64,000 nucleotides of DNA from Actinomyces ruminicola (GTDB taxonomy: Bacteria > Actinomycetota > Actinomycetes > Actinomycetales > Actinomycetaceae), in NCBI RefSeq assembly GCF_900103885.1, contig NZ_FNIM01000003.1, forward strand, positions 27,563-91,562, given 5' to 3'. The notes beneath the pieces were generated by a model, which saw only the letters and a program-made list of their open reading frames with translations, searched no databases and had not been told where the DNA came from. The position numbers were made by a program, and so were the translations under genes. Positions 34,331-42,611 of the stretch are shown here, one piece after another (the first letter of the stretch is position 1; each line of letters starts with the position of its first letter).

Positions 34331-34479
34331 TTGGACCGCGTTCCTCTGTTTGGACCGCGTTCCTCTGTTTGGACCGCGTTCCTCTGTTTGGACCGTCTGA
34401 GAGTGCGTGTAGGGCGGTCCAAACAGCGGTAGACGGTCCAAGTGGCGGCAAGGGGTCCAAGTGGCGGTAGACGGTCCAG
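34331..34479. repeat. 19-bp-period inverted repeat array, copy 2
   Basis: TTGGACC starts at 34331, 34350, 34369 and 34388, exactly every 19 bp, with three identical 12-nt spacers (GCGTTCCTCTGT). A 21-nt centre (34395-34415) follows. Inverted units GGTCCAA start at 34416, 34435 and 34454, and GGTCCAG at 34473, again every 19 bp. The array is symmetric, 4+4, about position 34405. Centre length, period and heptamer equal those at 8484-8613, while spacer sequences differ. The whole 149 bp can fold as a long interrupted hairpin. Confidence 0.92.
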
Positions 34480-35077
34480 CCACGCGGGGCCGTCGGCGTT
34501 GCGCAGGCGGTGCGGGACCGCCGGCCCGGCACCCGCACCCGCGCCTGCGTGCGCACCCGCAAGCACGAAGAGCTCGATGTCGGAGTGGTGTCGTAGTTGT
34601 GGGCCTGTTTACGATTCAGGCGCGCTGCGGGGCAAGTGCTGCCGGGGTGGAACAGGCAGCGGTTCAACCACTGGCTCGCATATCCTTCGGCCAGTGTGTA
34701 CCTGCTGGTGCGAGGTCCTGACGATGAAGGGTGCGCCGGCGTCCCAGAAGCCTCCAGACTCCCACGTCCCGGAAGTCATGACGCTCAGCAGTCCCAGAAC
34801 CACGCAGACAACGCAGCGGGCAAGCCGTCTAGGACGCCGCCCAGGTCCGCGCGCTCGACAGTAATCGACGGTAATGCTGCATCCTCGCGGGTTGACCAGC
34901 ATCCTGGAGCGAGCCACAACCCGCCAAACCCGGCAAGAAGGCCCCACCGGTCATGTGAACCTGCACGGCTCGGGGCGCGGCGAAGCGGCGCTGCTGGGCG
35001 ACCGCCAGGTCCACTTACCACCTGTGTGGTGCGCAGACGCCCTGACTCGGCCTCCAGAGGAGTGCCAGCATGCGCCA

Positions 35078-35140
35078 GGGGAACTTTGCACACAATGGGC
35101 ACTTGTGTGAAATCGTCCCCGGGTGCATTGCACATAACGG
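35078..35140. promoter_or_regulatory. Imperfect hairpin and repeated TTGCACA motif
   Basis: Arms 35078-35095 and 35103-35120 pair at 14 of 18 positions, with perfect inner arms CACACAA/TTGTGTG around TGGGCAC. TTGCACACAATGG (35086) recurs as TTGCACATAACGG (35128), 42 bp or four helical turns later. It sits about 90 bp upstream of the Fic-like gene and may be a regulator site. Confidence 0.4.
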
Positions 35141-35213
35141 ATGTCTGCGGCGAGGTCGGCGGCGGCAAGTGGCTCCTGGGCGAGTCGCCGCTGGGGGATC
35201 GCGCCCGCACGCC

Positions 35214-35219
35214 TACAGT
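35214..35219 (+). promoter_or_regulatory. Putative -10 element of Fic-like gene
   Basis: TACAGT ends six bases before the GTG at 35226. Confidence 0.45.
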
Positions 35220-35225
35220 GGCCCC

Positions 35226-36176
35226 GTGGTCAGCATGGGGGTGTCGATCGGCCCGCCTCCCGGAGAGCGCCCCAGCAGCGCCGTGCGCCCGGCCCGCCCC
35301 AGCCCTGTCATTCAGGCGCTGAAGGCCCTCTGCGCCGACCCGCGGGTCAGGCGCGCCGAGGACGCCCTGCGCGAGGCCTCCGCCGAGCTGCGCTGGCACG
35401 AGGCCCTGCGCCGTCGCTGGCGGGAGGCCCGCGCCGATGCCGCCATCCGGGGCGCCATCGCCTCCGCCGCCGTCGAGGGCGCCGTCCTGCCCACCGTCGT
35501 CCTGCGCGACGCCGTAGCGAACCGCTCCCTGACCCGGGCCGCCACCGGCGACCCCTCCCTCGACGCCGCCGCCGGCCTGTGGCGTGCCGGCGTGCGACTG
35601 ACCGAGTGGATGCCCGATCTGCGCGGCGAGGCCCGCCCCGCCCAGCCGAGCCCCCGCACCCTGCTGGCGACCCTCCACCGCGACGTCGCCGGGCCACTGG
35701 CCGCCACCGGACGGATTCCCCTGGACGCCGTCGCCAATCCCCGGGGACCGGGCGTGGCCCCGCTCGAGGGCGGCCCCGGAGCACCTCCCGACGCCGGGGC
35801 ACTGCATGCCCGCATCGACGCCCTCCTTGAACTCATTGACGCCCCCGGCGCCCCCGCACTCGCACGCGCCGCCGTGGTCCACGCGGAAATGATCACGGCT
35901 CGCCCCTTCGTCGCCGGCAACGCCGCCGTCGGCCGGCTGCTGGTGCGCCACCTGATCACCCGTGACGGCCTGGAGCCCACCGGCGTGGCGATTACCGACC
36001 AGTACGCCGCTCGCGCGCCCGGCGCCTACGCCGACGCGGCGGCGGCCTACGCCTCCGGCCGACCCGACGGCGTGAGCGCCTGGATCGTGTGGCAGGCGGA
36101 GGCGATCCTCGTCGGCATCCAGGAGGCGCAGAGGATTTGCCGGTCCATCCAGGCCGGCACCACCGCCGAGCACTGA
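35226..36176 (+). CDS. Fic-like protein with degenerate active-site motif
   Basis: 316 aa, all-helical, Ala/Arg-rich. EGAVLPTVVLRDAV and VVHAEMITARPFVAGNAAVGRLLVRHLITRDGL resemble the Fic fold; the canonical HPFxDGNGRxxR is ARPFVAGNAAVGRLLVR here, with the catalytic His replaced by Arg and the following residues altered. Classical AMPylation is therefore unlikely. It lies directly upstream of the ssd-tadA-tad genes. The start is GTG at 35226 with a TACAGT -10 six bases upstream; ATG at 35235 is the alternative. Its role beside the Tad motor genes is unknown. Confidence 0.78.
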   Translation: MVSMGVSIGPPPGERPSSAVRPARPSPVIQALKALCADPRVRRAEDALREASAELRWHEALRRRWREARADAAIRGAIASAAVEGAVLPTVVLRDAVANRSLTRAATGDPSLDAAAGLWRAGVRLTEWMPDLRGEARPAQPSPRTLLATLHRDVAGPLAATGRIPLDAVANPRGPGVAPLEGGPGAPPDAGALHARIDALLELIDAPGAPALARAAVVHAEMITARPFVAGNAAVGRLLVRHLITRDGLEPTGVAITDQYAARAPGAYADAAAAYASGRPDGVSAWIVWQAEAILVGIQEAQRICRSIQAGTTAEH

Positions 36177-36323
36177 TCAGAACACTGTTCTCCACAGGCA
36201 GCGTTCAAAACCGCCGTCGCGGGCACCATCCACAGGCGCGCAGCGGGAGGCAGGCGCACCGAGGCACCCTGATCGGGACCGCCCGGGCGCCACGCCACGG
36301 GCCGGGGACTTCGAGGAGAGCAC

Positions 36324-37445
36324 ATGGACGCCACCGCAGCACCACTCGCCCCCAATGTGCGGGTGCTCCTGGTTGATTCCGGCGATGCCCGGGAGGCCGA
36401 CACCCGGCAGGACGGAATTCCGAAGGACTTTCCCGCGGATGTCGTGCGCGTGTGCACCGGCACCGCCCCGATCCTGGGAAAGCCCAGCGAAGACCCGACC
36501 GCCGCAGCTCACTCCCTGCTCGCCGAGCCCGGGGTCCGCGCCGTCGTGCTGCTTACGCGGGAGGGGACGCTCGACTCACCCGCAGAATCGGGACTCGTCT
36601 TCGGCAGCCTGGAGCGCTGCTGCGAGCCCGACGGTGCCGACCACATCGTCGCCCTCCTGCTGGCCGCACAGCACCCGCCGCGGGCCCGCCTCGTCGTTGT
36701 CACCGGGGTCCGCGGCGGGCTCGGCGCCAGCACCTTCCTCCTCCACCTGGCGCGCGCCGGCCACGCCGGAGGGAAGCGTGTCGCCCTCGTCGACGCCGAC
36801 CCCGCCGGAGGCCTGGGCCTGCTCATGGGCGACGGCGTACTGCCCGGGCTGCGCTGGGCCGACCTACCCGCCGACGAACCCGCGTTCCGCCCGGAGAGAC
36901 TCGTCGCCGCCCTGCCCGCCTGGTTGGGCATGCCCGTGATCACCGGCGACGGCCGCGGCGGCGTCCGCAGCCCCGGGCAACTGCGTCCCGTCCTGGACGC
37001 CCTGCGCGCGGAACACGACCTCGTCCTGCTCGACCTGCCGCGCGGAGCCGTCCCACCCGCGGATGCCACGGTCATGCTCATGTCCGGACTCGACCTGCGC
37101 TCGGCGGTCGCCGCGGAGGCGCTCGCCGCCCGGCTCAAGGGGACGAGCCGAACAGGACGGGCCGACCCCGGCGACCGCGCCCCCACCGGGCCCGATCCGA
37201 ATCCTGCCGAACCGCGCAAGGTGTACACGGTGATACGGAGGATCGGCGAGGACGTGACCCCCGACGAGCTCGCACTCATGACACGCACCGAGATCGTCGC
37301 CGTCCTCCCGCACGACCGCGCCGTCGCCCAGCGCATTGCCCGCGGAGACGACCCGACCCGCGGCCGCGGTGCCTTGCGCACCCAGGCGCGCGCGGTCGCC
37401 GCTCGCCTGCTGGGCGACAACCCGCACGAGGAGGCGCAGTGGTGA
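36324..37445 (+). CDS. ssd: Ssd/CpaE-like septum-site-determining P-loop protein
   Basis: 373 aa. A divergent N-terminal receiver-like half precedes a MinD/ParA-type ATPase domain with a deviant Walker A (VRGGLGASTFLLHLARA) and the switch region VALVDADPAGG. The lysine of the usual KGGxGKT is missing, as in Ssd proteins of actinobacteria. CpaE/Ssd proteins position Tad secretion machinery and affect division-site choice. The ATG at 36324 follows GAGGAGAG. The stop overlaps the tadA start (GTGA), so the genes are translationally coupled. Confidence 0.88.
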   Translation: MDATAAPLAPNVRVLLVDSGDAREADTRQDGIPKDFPADVVRVCTGTAPILGKPSEDPTAAAHSLLAEPGVRAVVLLTREGTLDSPAESGLVFGSLERCCEPDGADHIVALLLAAQHPPRARLVVVTGVRGGLGASTFLLHLARAGHAGGKRVALVDADPAGGLGLLMGDGVLPGLRWADLPADEPAFRPERLVAALPAWLGMPVITGDGRGGVRSPGQLRPVLDALRAEHDLVLLDLPRGAVPPADATVMLMSGLDLRSAVAAEALAARLKGTSRTGRADPGDRAPTGPDPNPAEPRKVYTVIRRIGEDVTPDELALMTRTEIVAVLPHDRAVAQRIARGDDPTRGRGALRTQARAVAARLLGDNPHEEAQW

Positions 37446-38755
37446 CCGCAGTAACACCCGCCGACCGCTCCGGGGGCGCCCCGCCGGCGGGCCGAGAGGA
37501 ACTGTCCCGCGTACGCAGCGCCCTGGCCCGCGGCGCCGGCCTCGACGTCGCCCTCGGCTCCGGGGCGGCCCCGACCACCGGCGCGGGCGGGTTGGCCCGG
37601 CTCACCCGGCACGTGCGCGCCGACGTCGAGGGAGCCGGCCCCGTCCTGCAGCCGCTGCTTGAGCTGGACGGCGTCACTGACGTGCTCGTCGGCGCCGGCC
37701 GCACCTGGATCGATCGCGGACGCGGACTCGAACCGGTCGCCGAGGCGGCCCTCCCGGAGACCCAGGCGCGGGCACTGGCCGTGCGCATGGCCGCGGCCTG
37801 CGGGCGCCGCCTGGACGACGCCAGCCCCATCGTGGACGTCACCCTGCCCGACGGCACCCGGCTGAACGCCGTCCTGCCGCCGCTGAGTGCGGACGGCACC
37901 CTCATCTGCCTGCGCACCAAGCGCCGTCGCGCCTTCAGCATCGCCGAGCTGGTCGCCGCTGGCACCGTCGCCCCCGGTCTCGACGCCGTCCTGATCGCGC
38001 TGGTGACTCGCCGCGCCAACTGCCTGGTCACCGGCGCCACCGGTACCGGCAAGACCACCCTGCTGGCGGCCCTGCTGGGGCTCGTGCCCGCCGACGAGCG
38101 GATCGTATGCATCGAGGAGGCCAGCGAGCTGCGCCCCGACCACCCGCACGTCATCCACCTGCAGGAGCGCGGGGAGAACGTCCAGGGCGTCGGCGCCGTC
38201 CCCATGACCACGCTGGTGCGCACCGCCCTGCGCATGCGCCCGGACCGGATCGTGCTCGGTGAGTGCCGCGGCCCCGAGGTGCGCGACGTGCTGACCGCGC
38301 TCAACACCGGTCATGAGGGCGGCTGGGCCACCCTCCACGCCAACTCGCCCGCCGACGTCCCCGCCCGCCTGACCGCCCTGGGCGCCCTGGCCGGGTTGGA
38401 CGAGGGCGCCGTGGCCGCCCAGGCCGTCAGCGCCCTCGACGCCGTCGTCCACCTGCGGCGCCGCGCCAGACCGGGCGCCACCACCCTGCGGCAGGTGACC
38501 GCGATCGGCGTGCTGGAGCGGGACGGGGAGCGGATGCGCTGCCGGGACGCCCTCATCATCGAGCCCGACGGCGCGGTGGCGGCGGGAACCGGCGTGGACC
38601 GGCTGGCCGCCCGGATCGGGGAGGCGCCTGTGACCGCCGCCCTGGGGGACGACGTCGGGGCCGGACGGCCCGCGACTGCGCAGTGTGCCCCGGCGGCCGC
38701 CGGCACCGGGGCGCACGTGCGCGTGCGGACGGGCACGCACAGGAGCCGGCCATGA
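37442..38755 (+). CDS. tadA: CpaF/TadA-type secretion ATPase
   Basis: 437 aa. Type II/IV secretion ATPase features are clear: GVTDVLVGAGRTWIDRG in the N-terminal domain, Walker A GATGTGKTTLLAALLG, the Asp box VCIEEASEL, Walker B RPDRIVLGECRG and the His box GGWATLHANSPADVPARL. It powers assembly of Tad/Flp pili. Start at GTG 37442 overlapping the ssd stop by four bases; a GTG three bases earlier is possible. Its stop overlaps the next gene by ATGA. Confidence 0.94.
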   Translation: MTAVTPADRSGGAPPAGREELSRVRSALARGAGLDVALGSGAAPTTGAGGLARLTRHVRADVEGAGPVLQPLLELDGVTDVLVGAGRTWIDRGRGLEPVAEAALPETQARALAVRMAAACGRRLDDASPIVDVTLPDGTRLNAVLPPLSADGTLICLRTKRRRAFSIAELVAAGTVAPGLDAVLIALVTRRANCLVTGATGTGKTTLLAALLGLVPADERIVCIEEASELRPDHPHVIHLQERGENVQGVGAVPMTTLVRTALRMRPDRIVLGECRGPEVRDVLTALNTGHEGGWATLHANSPADVPARLTALGALAGLDEGAVAAQAVSALDAVVHLRRRARPGATTLRQVTAIGVLERDGERMRCRDALIIEPDGAVAAGTGVDRLAARIGEAPVTAALGDDVGAGRPATAQCAPAAAGTGAHVRVRTGTHRSRP

Positions 38756-40002
38756 CCGGCGCACAGGTACTGGCAGGCCTGCTGGTGGCGTTGGCGGCTG
38801 CCGTGATCCTGCTGCCGGCACGGCGCGAGCCGCCGGACGCCCTCGGCACCCACCACGCCGGAGGCCTGGCCCGCCCCGCCCGGCCCGGGGCGGAGGACCT
38901 CGACCTCGGCCTGGTGCTGACCGAGGCGGCCACCCTCCTGCGCGCCGGCGCCACCCCTCAGCGCGCCTGGGCCCGCACGCTGGAACGCGCCGGCATCACC
39001 GAGGGAACGCAGCCCGACGACGACGGCGTGCCGCCCGCACTGCTGGCCCTCGCCCGGGAGCCGCCCACCGGCTGGCTGCCCCGCCGCCGGGAGGGCCGTT
39101 GGCGCTGGGAGCCGCCGCTGCCGGGCCGCCGCGGGCGCAGCGCGCGCCGGCGCCTGACCGCCGCGGCCGTGCCCGGGGCCGTCGCCGCCTGCCGCCTGAC
39201 CACGGCGCTCGGCGCTCCCCTGGCCGGCGTGCTGGAGGCGGTCGCCGGGGGAGTGGCGGAGTCCGGGCAGGCCGAGGCCTCCCGCCGCACCGCCCTGTCC
39301 GGGCCGCGCGCAACCGCGCGGCTGCTCGCCCTGCTGCCGCCCGTCGGGCTGCTGCTCGGCTCGGCGGTCGGCGCCCACCCCGGGCAGATGCTGCTCGACG
39401 GCGGCTGGGGCAGTGCCCTGGGGGTCGCAGGCCTCGTGCTAATGGGCATAGGTCATTGGCTGACCGCGCGCCTGGTCGCGGCGGCAGTGGCAAGGCCGGA
39501 CGAAGTCGACGAGGCCCTGGTCCTGGACCTGGCCGGGGCCGCGCTCGCGGCCGGCGCGTCGGTGCCCGGGGCGCTTCAGGCGCTGGGCCGGGCGCTGGGT
39601 GACGAGGAGCTAGGCGTCGTCGGGCGGGCCCTGCTGCTGGGGGCCGACTGGGAGGAGGCCTGGCGAGCCGGACGCGGGGAGGAAATCGGAGCGGGGGAGG
39701 ATATGGCGGAGAAGACCTACACGCGCCCGGGATGGTGGCGTCGGGATGAGAAACAGCGGCGGCACGCCCGGCTTGAGGCCTGTCTGCGACCGGGCTGGGA
39801 GGACGGCGCCGCGCCCGCACCGCTGCTCGCCGGCACCGCCGCCTCCCTGCGCGCGGGACGGCAGGCGGCCGACGAGGCCGCCGCCGAGCGCCTGGCCGTC
39901 CGGCTGGTTCTGCCGCTGGGGACCTGCTTCCTGCCGGCCTTCATCATCCTGGGCATCGTCCCGGTGGTGATGAGCGTGGGGATGGACATGCTCACCGGGT
40001 GA
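38752..40002 (+). CDS. Type II secretion F-domain protein, TadB/TadC-like
   Basis: 416 aa. An N-terminal helix (QVLAGLLVALAAAVILLPA) opens the protein. A cytoplasmic helical region follows, then helices GLVLMGIGHWLTARLVAAAVA and the TadC-like ending RLVLPLGTCFLPAFIILGIVPVVMSVGMD. It would be the membrane platform of a Tad pilus. Most Tad clusters have two such proteins, TadB and TadC; only one is encoded here, and its length suggests it combines parts of both. No flp pilin or tadE/tadF genes follow; the next gene encodes a methyltransferase. Confidence 0.87.
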   Translation: MTGAQVLAGLLVALAAAVILLPARREPPDALGTHHAGGLARPARPGAEDLDLGLVLTEAATLLRAGATPQRAWARTLERAGITEGTQPDDDGVPPALLALAREPPTGWLPRRREGRWRWEPPLPGRRGRSARRRLTAAAVPGAVAACRLTTALGAPLAGVLEAVAGGVAESGQAEASRRTALSGPRATARLLALLPPVGLLLGSAVGAHPGQMLLDGGWGSALGVAGLVLMGIGHWLTARLVAAAVARPDEVDEALVLDLAGAALAAGASVPGALQALGRALGDEELGVVGRALLLGADWEEAWRAGRGEEIGAGEDMAEKTYTRPGWWRRDEKQRRHARLEACLRPGWEDGAAPAPLLAGTAASLRAGRQAADEAAAERLAVRLVLPLGTCFLPAFIILGIVPVVMSVGMDMLTG

Positions 40003-40080
40003 ACGGGGCACGAGGCACGAGCCGCCGGGGATGGCGCATGCGAGCCGGTATTGCGCCGCCCAGCGGTTGCGACACAGCGG

Positions 40081-40086
40081 TACGGT
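40081..40086 (+). promoter_or_regulatory. Putative -10 element of methyltransferase gene
   Basis: TACGGT ends seven bases before the ATG at 40094. Confidence 0.45.
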
Positions 40087-40093
40087 CGCGCCC

Positions 40094-41872
40094 ATGACCG
40101 ATGCCGCGCCCACTCCACCGACTGAGCTCGCCCCCACCCCGCCGGCTGCGTTTTCCCCCACCCCGCCGGCTGCGTTTTCCCCCACCCCGCCGGCTGCGTT
40201 TTCCCCCACCCCGCCGCCCGTGGCCACGCCGGAGCAGGCAGCCGCCCTGCGCGCCGACCTCGCCGAGGCCGACTGGGGCGTGGACGCCGTGGCCGAGCTG
40301 CTCGGCCCCGCCGTCGACGCCGCCTTGCGCCGGGAGCAGCGCTACCCCGCCCTGCGCCGGGTGCGGGAGGCGTTGGCTGCCGGGCGCACCGCCCGCACCG
40401 GCGCAGGCTCGGAGGGAGCAGCGGACCCGGTCGCGGTGCTCACCGCCCTGTTCATGCTCGGCGAGCCGGTGTACGCCGCGGAGCTGGATGCGGCACTGCC
40501 GCGCACCGGCACCGCCGGCGCCCGCGCCATGGGGCTCGTCATTACCGCGGGGAGCGACCTCGAGGCGGTTGGCTCCGGGGCCACGGAGCAGCATCCGCCT
40601 GCCGCGGGCAGCGGCGGGGGCGGCGCGGACACAGTTCGGGTGCGCGCCGCCGTCGACCTGCGCCCCCACGAGGCGTGCGACGACGGCGGCCAGGCGCGCT
40701 GGTGGGTCGCCTCCGACCTGGGAGAGCTGGTGTCGCAGGGGCAGCTCGCCCCCGATCACGTCCTGGGCATCGGCGGCGCCGGCCTCACCCTGGCCGCGCT
40801 CACCCCGCGCACGCCCGTGCGCACCGCCCTGGACCTCGGCTGCGGCTGCGGCATCCAGACCCTCTACCTGCTGCGGCACGCCGACCACGTCGTCGCCACC
40901 GACATCTCCGCCCGCGCGCTGGCCTTCACCGCCTTCAACGCCGCCCTGGCCGGCACCGACCCCGAGCGGCTGGAGCTGCGGCGCGGTTCCTTCCTGGAGC
41001 CGGTGTCCGGACGCCGCTTCGATTTGATCGCCACCAACCCGCCCTTCGTAATCACCCCGCCCGCCGTGCGCGCGGCCGGCCTGCCGCTCATGGAGTACCG
41101 CGACGCCGGCGGCCCCGTCCTGCCCACACTCCTGCCCGCCCTCGGGGAGCACCTGACCGACGGCGGCATCGCCGTCATGCTCGGCAACTGGGAGCACCAC
41201 CTCGGACAGGACTGGCGCGAGCGCGTGAGCGGCTGGCTGCCGGACGGCACCGACGCCTGGGTCATTCAGCGGGAGGTGCAGGACCCGATCGAGTACGCCA
41301 CCATGTGGCTGCGCGACGGCGGCACCACCCCCGAGCGGAATCGCCGCGGCTTCGAGGCCGCCCTGGGCGCGTGGCTCGACGACTTCGCCGCCCGTGGCGT
41401 CCAGGCCGTCGGTTTCGGCTATGTGGTGCTGCACCGGCCCGGGGACTGCGATGATGCCGGCCGCGCACCCTGGCGGCTCCTGGAGGAGGTCGGCACTCGG
41501 CCGACCGCGCCACTCGGCCCGCACGTTGCCGCATCGGTGCGCTCGCGCAGCCGTCTGGCCGCCATGAGTGATGCCGAGGTGGCGGCGCTGCACCCCGTCG
41601 TCGCCCCCGACGTCACCGAGCAGCGCCACCTACGTCCCGGGGACAGTGAGCCCAGCGTCATCCTGCTGCGCCAAGGCGGCGGCTTCGGGCGCACCGTGCA
41701 GGCAGACACAGCCCTGGCGGCACTGGTGGAGGTGGCTGACGGCGAACTGAGCGTGGGGCAGATCGCCACCGCCGTGGCGGCACTGACTGGCGCCGACGCC
41801 GCGGAGACGACCGCCCGCATGGTGGAGGGCGCGCGCAGCCTTCTGGCCGACGGGCTGCTGCTGTGGACGTAG
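40094..41872 (+). CDS. Class I SAM-dependent methyltransferase (NPPF type)
   Basis: 592 aa. An N-terminal Pro-rich segment with tandem TPPAAFSP repeats (residues about 9-45) precedes a helical domain. The methyltransferase domain then shows motif I ALDLGCGCGIQTLYLLRHAD, DISARALAFTAFNAAL and motif IV LIATNPPFVITP. NPPF enzymes methylate amino groups of DNA, rRNA or proteins. A C-terminal extension of about 200 residues (including LLRQGGGFGRTVQADTALAALVEVADGELSVGQI) is winged-helix-like. The gene often lies upstream of topA in actinobacteria; here accessory genes follow instead. The start fits a leaderless message. Confidence 0.9.
   Translation: MTDAAPTPPTELAPTPPAAFSPTPPAAFSPTPPAAFSPTPPPVATPEQAAALRADLAEADWGVDAVAELLGPAVDAALRREQRYPALRRVREALAAGRTARTGAGSEGAADPVAVLTALFMLGEPVYAAELDAALPRTGTAGARAMGLVITAGSDLEAVGSGATEQHPPAAGSGGGGADTVRVRAAVDLRPHEACDDGGQARWWVASDLGELVSQGQLAPDHVLGIGGAGLTLAALTPRTPVRTALDLGCGCGIQTLYLLRHADHVVATDISARALAFTAFNAALAGTDPERLELRRGSFLEPVSGRRFDLIATNPPFVITPPAVRAAGLPLMEYRDAGGPVLPTLLPALGEHLTDGGIAVMLGNWEHHLGQDWRERVSGWLPDGTDAWVIQREVQDPIEYATMWLRDGGTTPERNRRGFEAALGAWLDDFAARGVQAVGFGYVVLHRPGDCDDAGRAPWRLLEEVGTRPTAPLGPHVAASVRSRSRLAAMSDAEVAALHPVVAPDVTEQRHLRPGDSEPSVILLRQGGGFGRTVQADTALAALVEVADGELSVGQIATAVAALTGADAAETTARMVEGARSLLADGLLLWT
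40133..40216 (+). repeat. 24-bp coding minisatellite in methyltransferase gene
   Basis: Three perfect copies of a 24-bp unit (CCCACCCCGCCGGCTGCGTTTT plus CC) at 40133, 40157 and 40181, and a half copy at 40205. Each adds eight residues (TPPAAFSP frame) without frameshift, so copy number can vary safely. Confidence 0.93.
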
Positions 41873-41985
41873 GGCGGGTGCTCCGCAGATCGGGCTTGCC
41901 GATCTTGCGACTGTGTCACCATAATGGTGGGGAGTCGAGCGGCGGCAACCGCCCGACTCCCCGGAGACATCCGGAGATGTTGATC

Positions 41986-42141
41986 TCAGCGGCCTTGCAG
42001 GACGCTGAGCAGAGCCGCAAGGGCCCAGATCATCGGCGGAATGCTTTCGACGACAGTCCGCCAGATCTGGGCCTTTTGCTTGCTCTTCATCCCCTTCGGC
42101 GCCTTGGCCTTGCGGCGTCGGCGCTTCCGGTTCTTCGACAT
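41986..42141 (-). CDS. Small basic membrane protein, 51 aa
   Basis: The minus-strand frame begins MSKNRKRRRRKAKAPKG (13 Lys/Arg in its first 22 residues), continues IWRTVVESIPPMIWALAA and ends LLSVLQGR. The second half forms one membrane-inserting helix preceded by a highly cationic arm. The ATG at 42141 has an excellent AGGAGGTGA ribosome binding site seven to nine bases upstream, the main evidence that it is real. No family recognised. The C-terminal coding part has a diverged relative at 43035-43080, on the far side of the toxin-antitoxin pair. Confidence 0.72.
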   Translation of the reverse strand: MSKNRKRRRRKAKAPKGMKSKQKAQIWRTVVESIPPMIWALAALLSVLQGR

Positions 42142-42386
42142 GCCCAGAGGTCACCTCCTCTCGGTGCACACTCCCCGGCAGAGATTTCTGCGTTGATCCG
42201 GGGTTGCGCCGTGGAGGCAGCGCCATCATCGCACGGGTGCGACGAGCAAGCAGCCCGTTTCCGGCGGGCGCTGTGTGCATGCGGCGGCTCGGCGCGGTGG
42301 TGGGTCATGCTCAGTAAGCGTCCGGTCCATAGGGAGGCTGGTCTGGGCGGTTGACCAACCCAAACCAAATGGGAGATCATGGCAGC

Positions 42387-42611
42387 ATGAAGACAGTCAA
42401 GGTGCAGCAGGCGAAGACCCACCTGTCGGCGCTGTTGGCAGAGGTGGAGCGCGGTTCCACCATCAACATCGCCCGCGGGTCGCGAACCATTGCGCGACTG
42501 GTTCCGGCAAATAACGGTGAGCGCGAGCTCGGGTTCGGTGGTTACCGACTTCCAGATTCCTTCTTTGATGAGCTACCTGAAGACGAACTCATGGCCTGGG
42601 AGGGACGGTGA
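42387..42611 (+). CDS. Phd/YefM-family antitoxin
   Basis: 74 aa. KTVKVQQAKTHLSALLAEVERG is the Phd/YefM DNA-binding opening, followed by INIARGSRTIARLVP. The C-terminal tail (RLPDSFFDELPEDELMAWEGR) is acidic and would wrap the toxin. The stop overlaps the toxin start by four bases (GTGA), the classic coupled antitoxin-toxin order. The complex would also repress its own promoter. Confidence 0.93.
   Translation: MKTVKVQQAKTHLSALLAEVERGSTINIARGSRTIARLVPANNGERELGFGGYRLPDSFFDELPEDELMAWEGR

Larger units (their letters stand above)
33872..35225. other. 1.35-kb gene-poor intergenic region
   Basis: No gene I can support. From about 34060 to 34260 the plus strand is strongly G+T-rich. At 34331-34479 lies the second 19-bp-period inverted repeat array. 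At 35078-35140 is an imperfect hairpin plus a repeated 13-mer. Open frames across 34440-35000 are low-complexity and lack ribosome binding sites or recognisable motifs. A decayed gene or former mobile element is possible but nothing proves it. Confidence 0.55.

Noticed and set aside
34597-35322. 241-codon plus-strand frame in the intergenic region
   Set aside because: No ribosome binding site, low-complexity sequence, overlaps the better-supported Fic-like gene in another frame.
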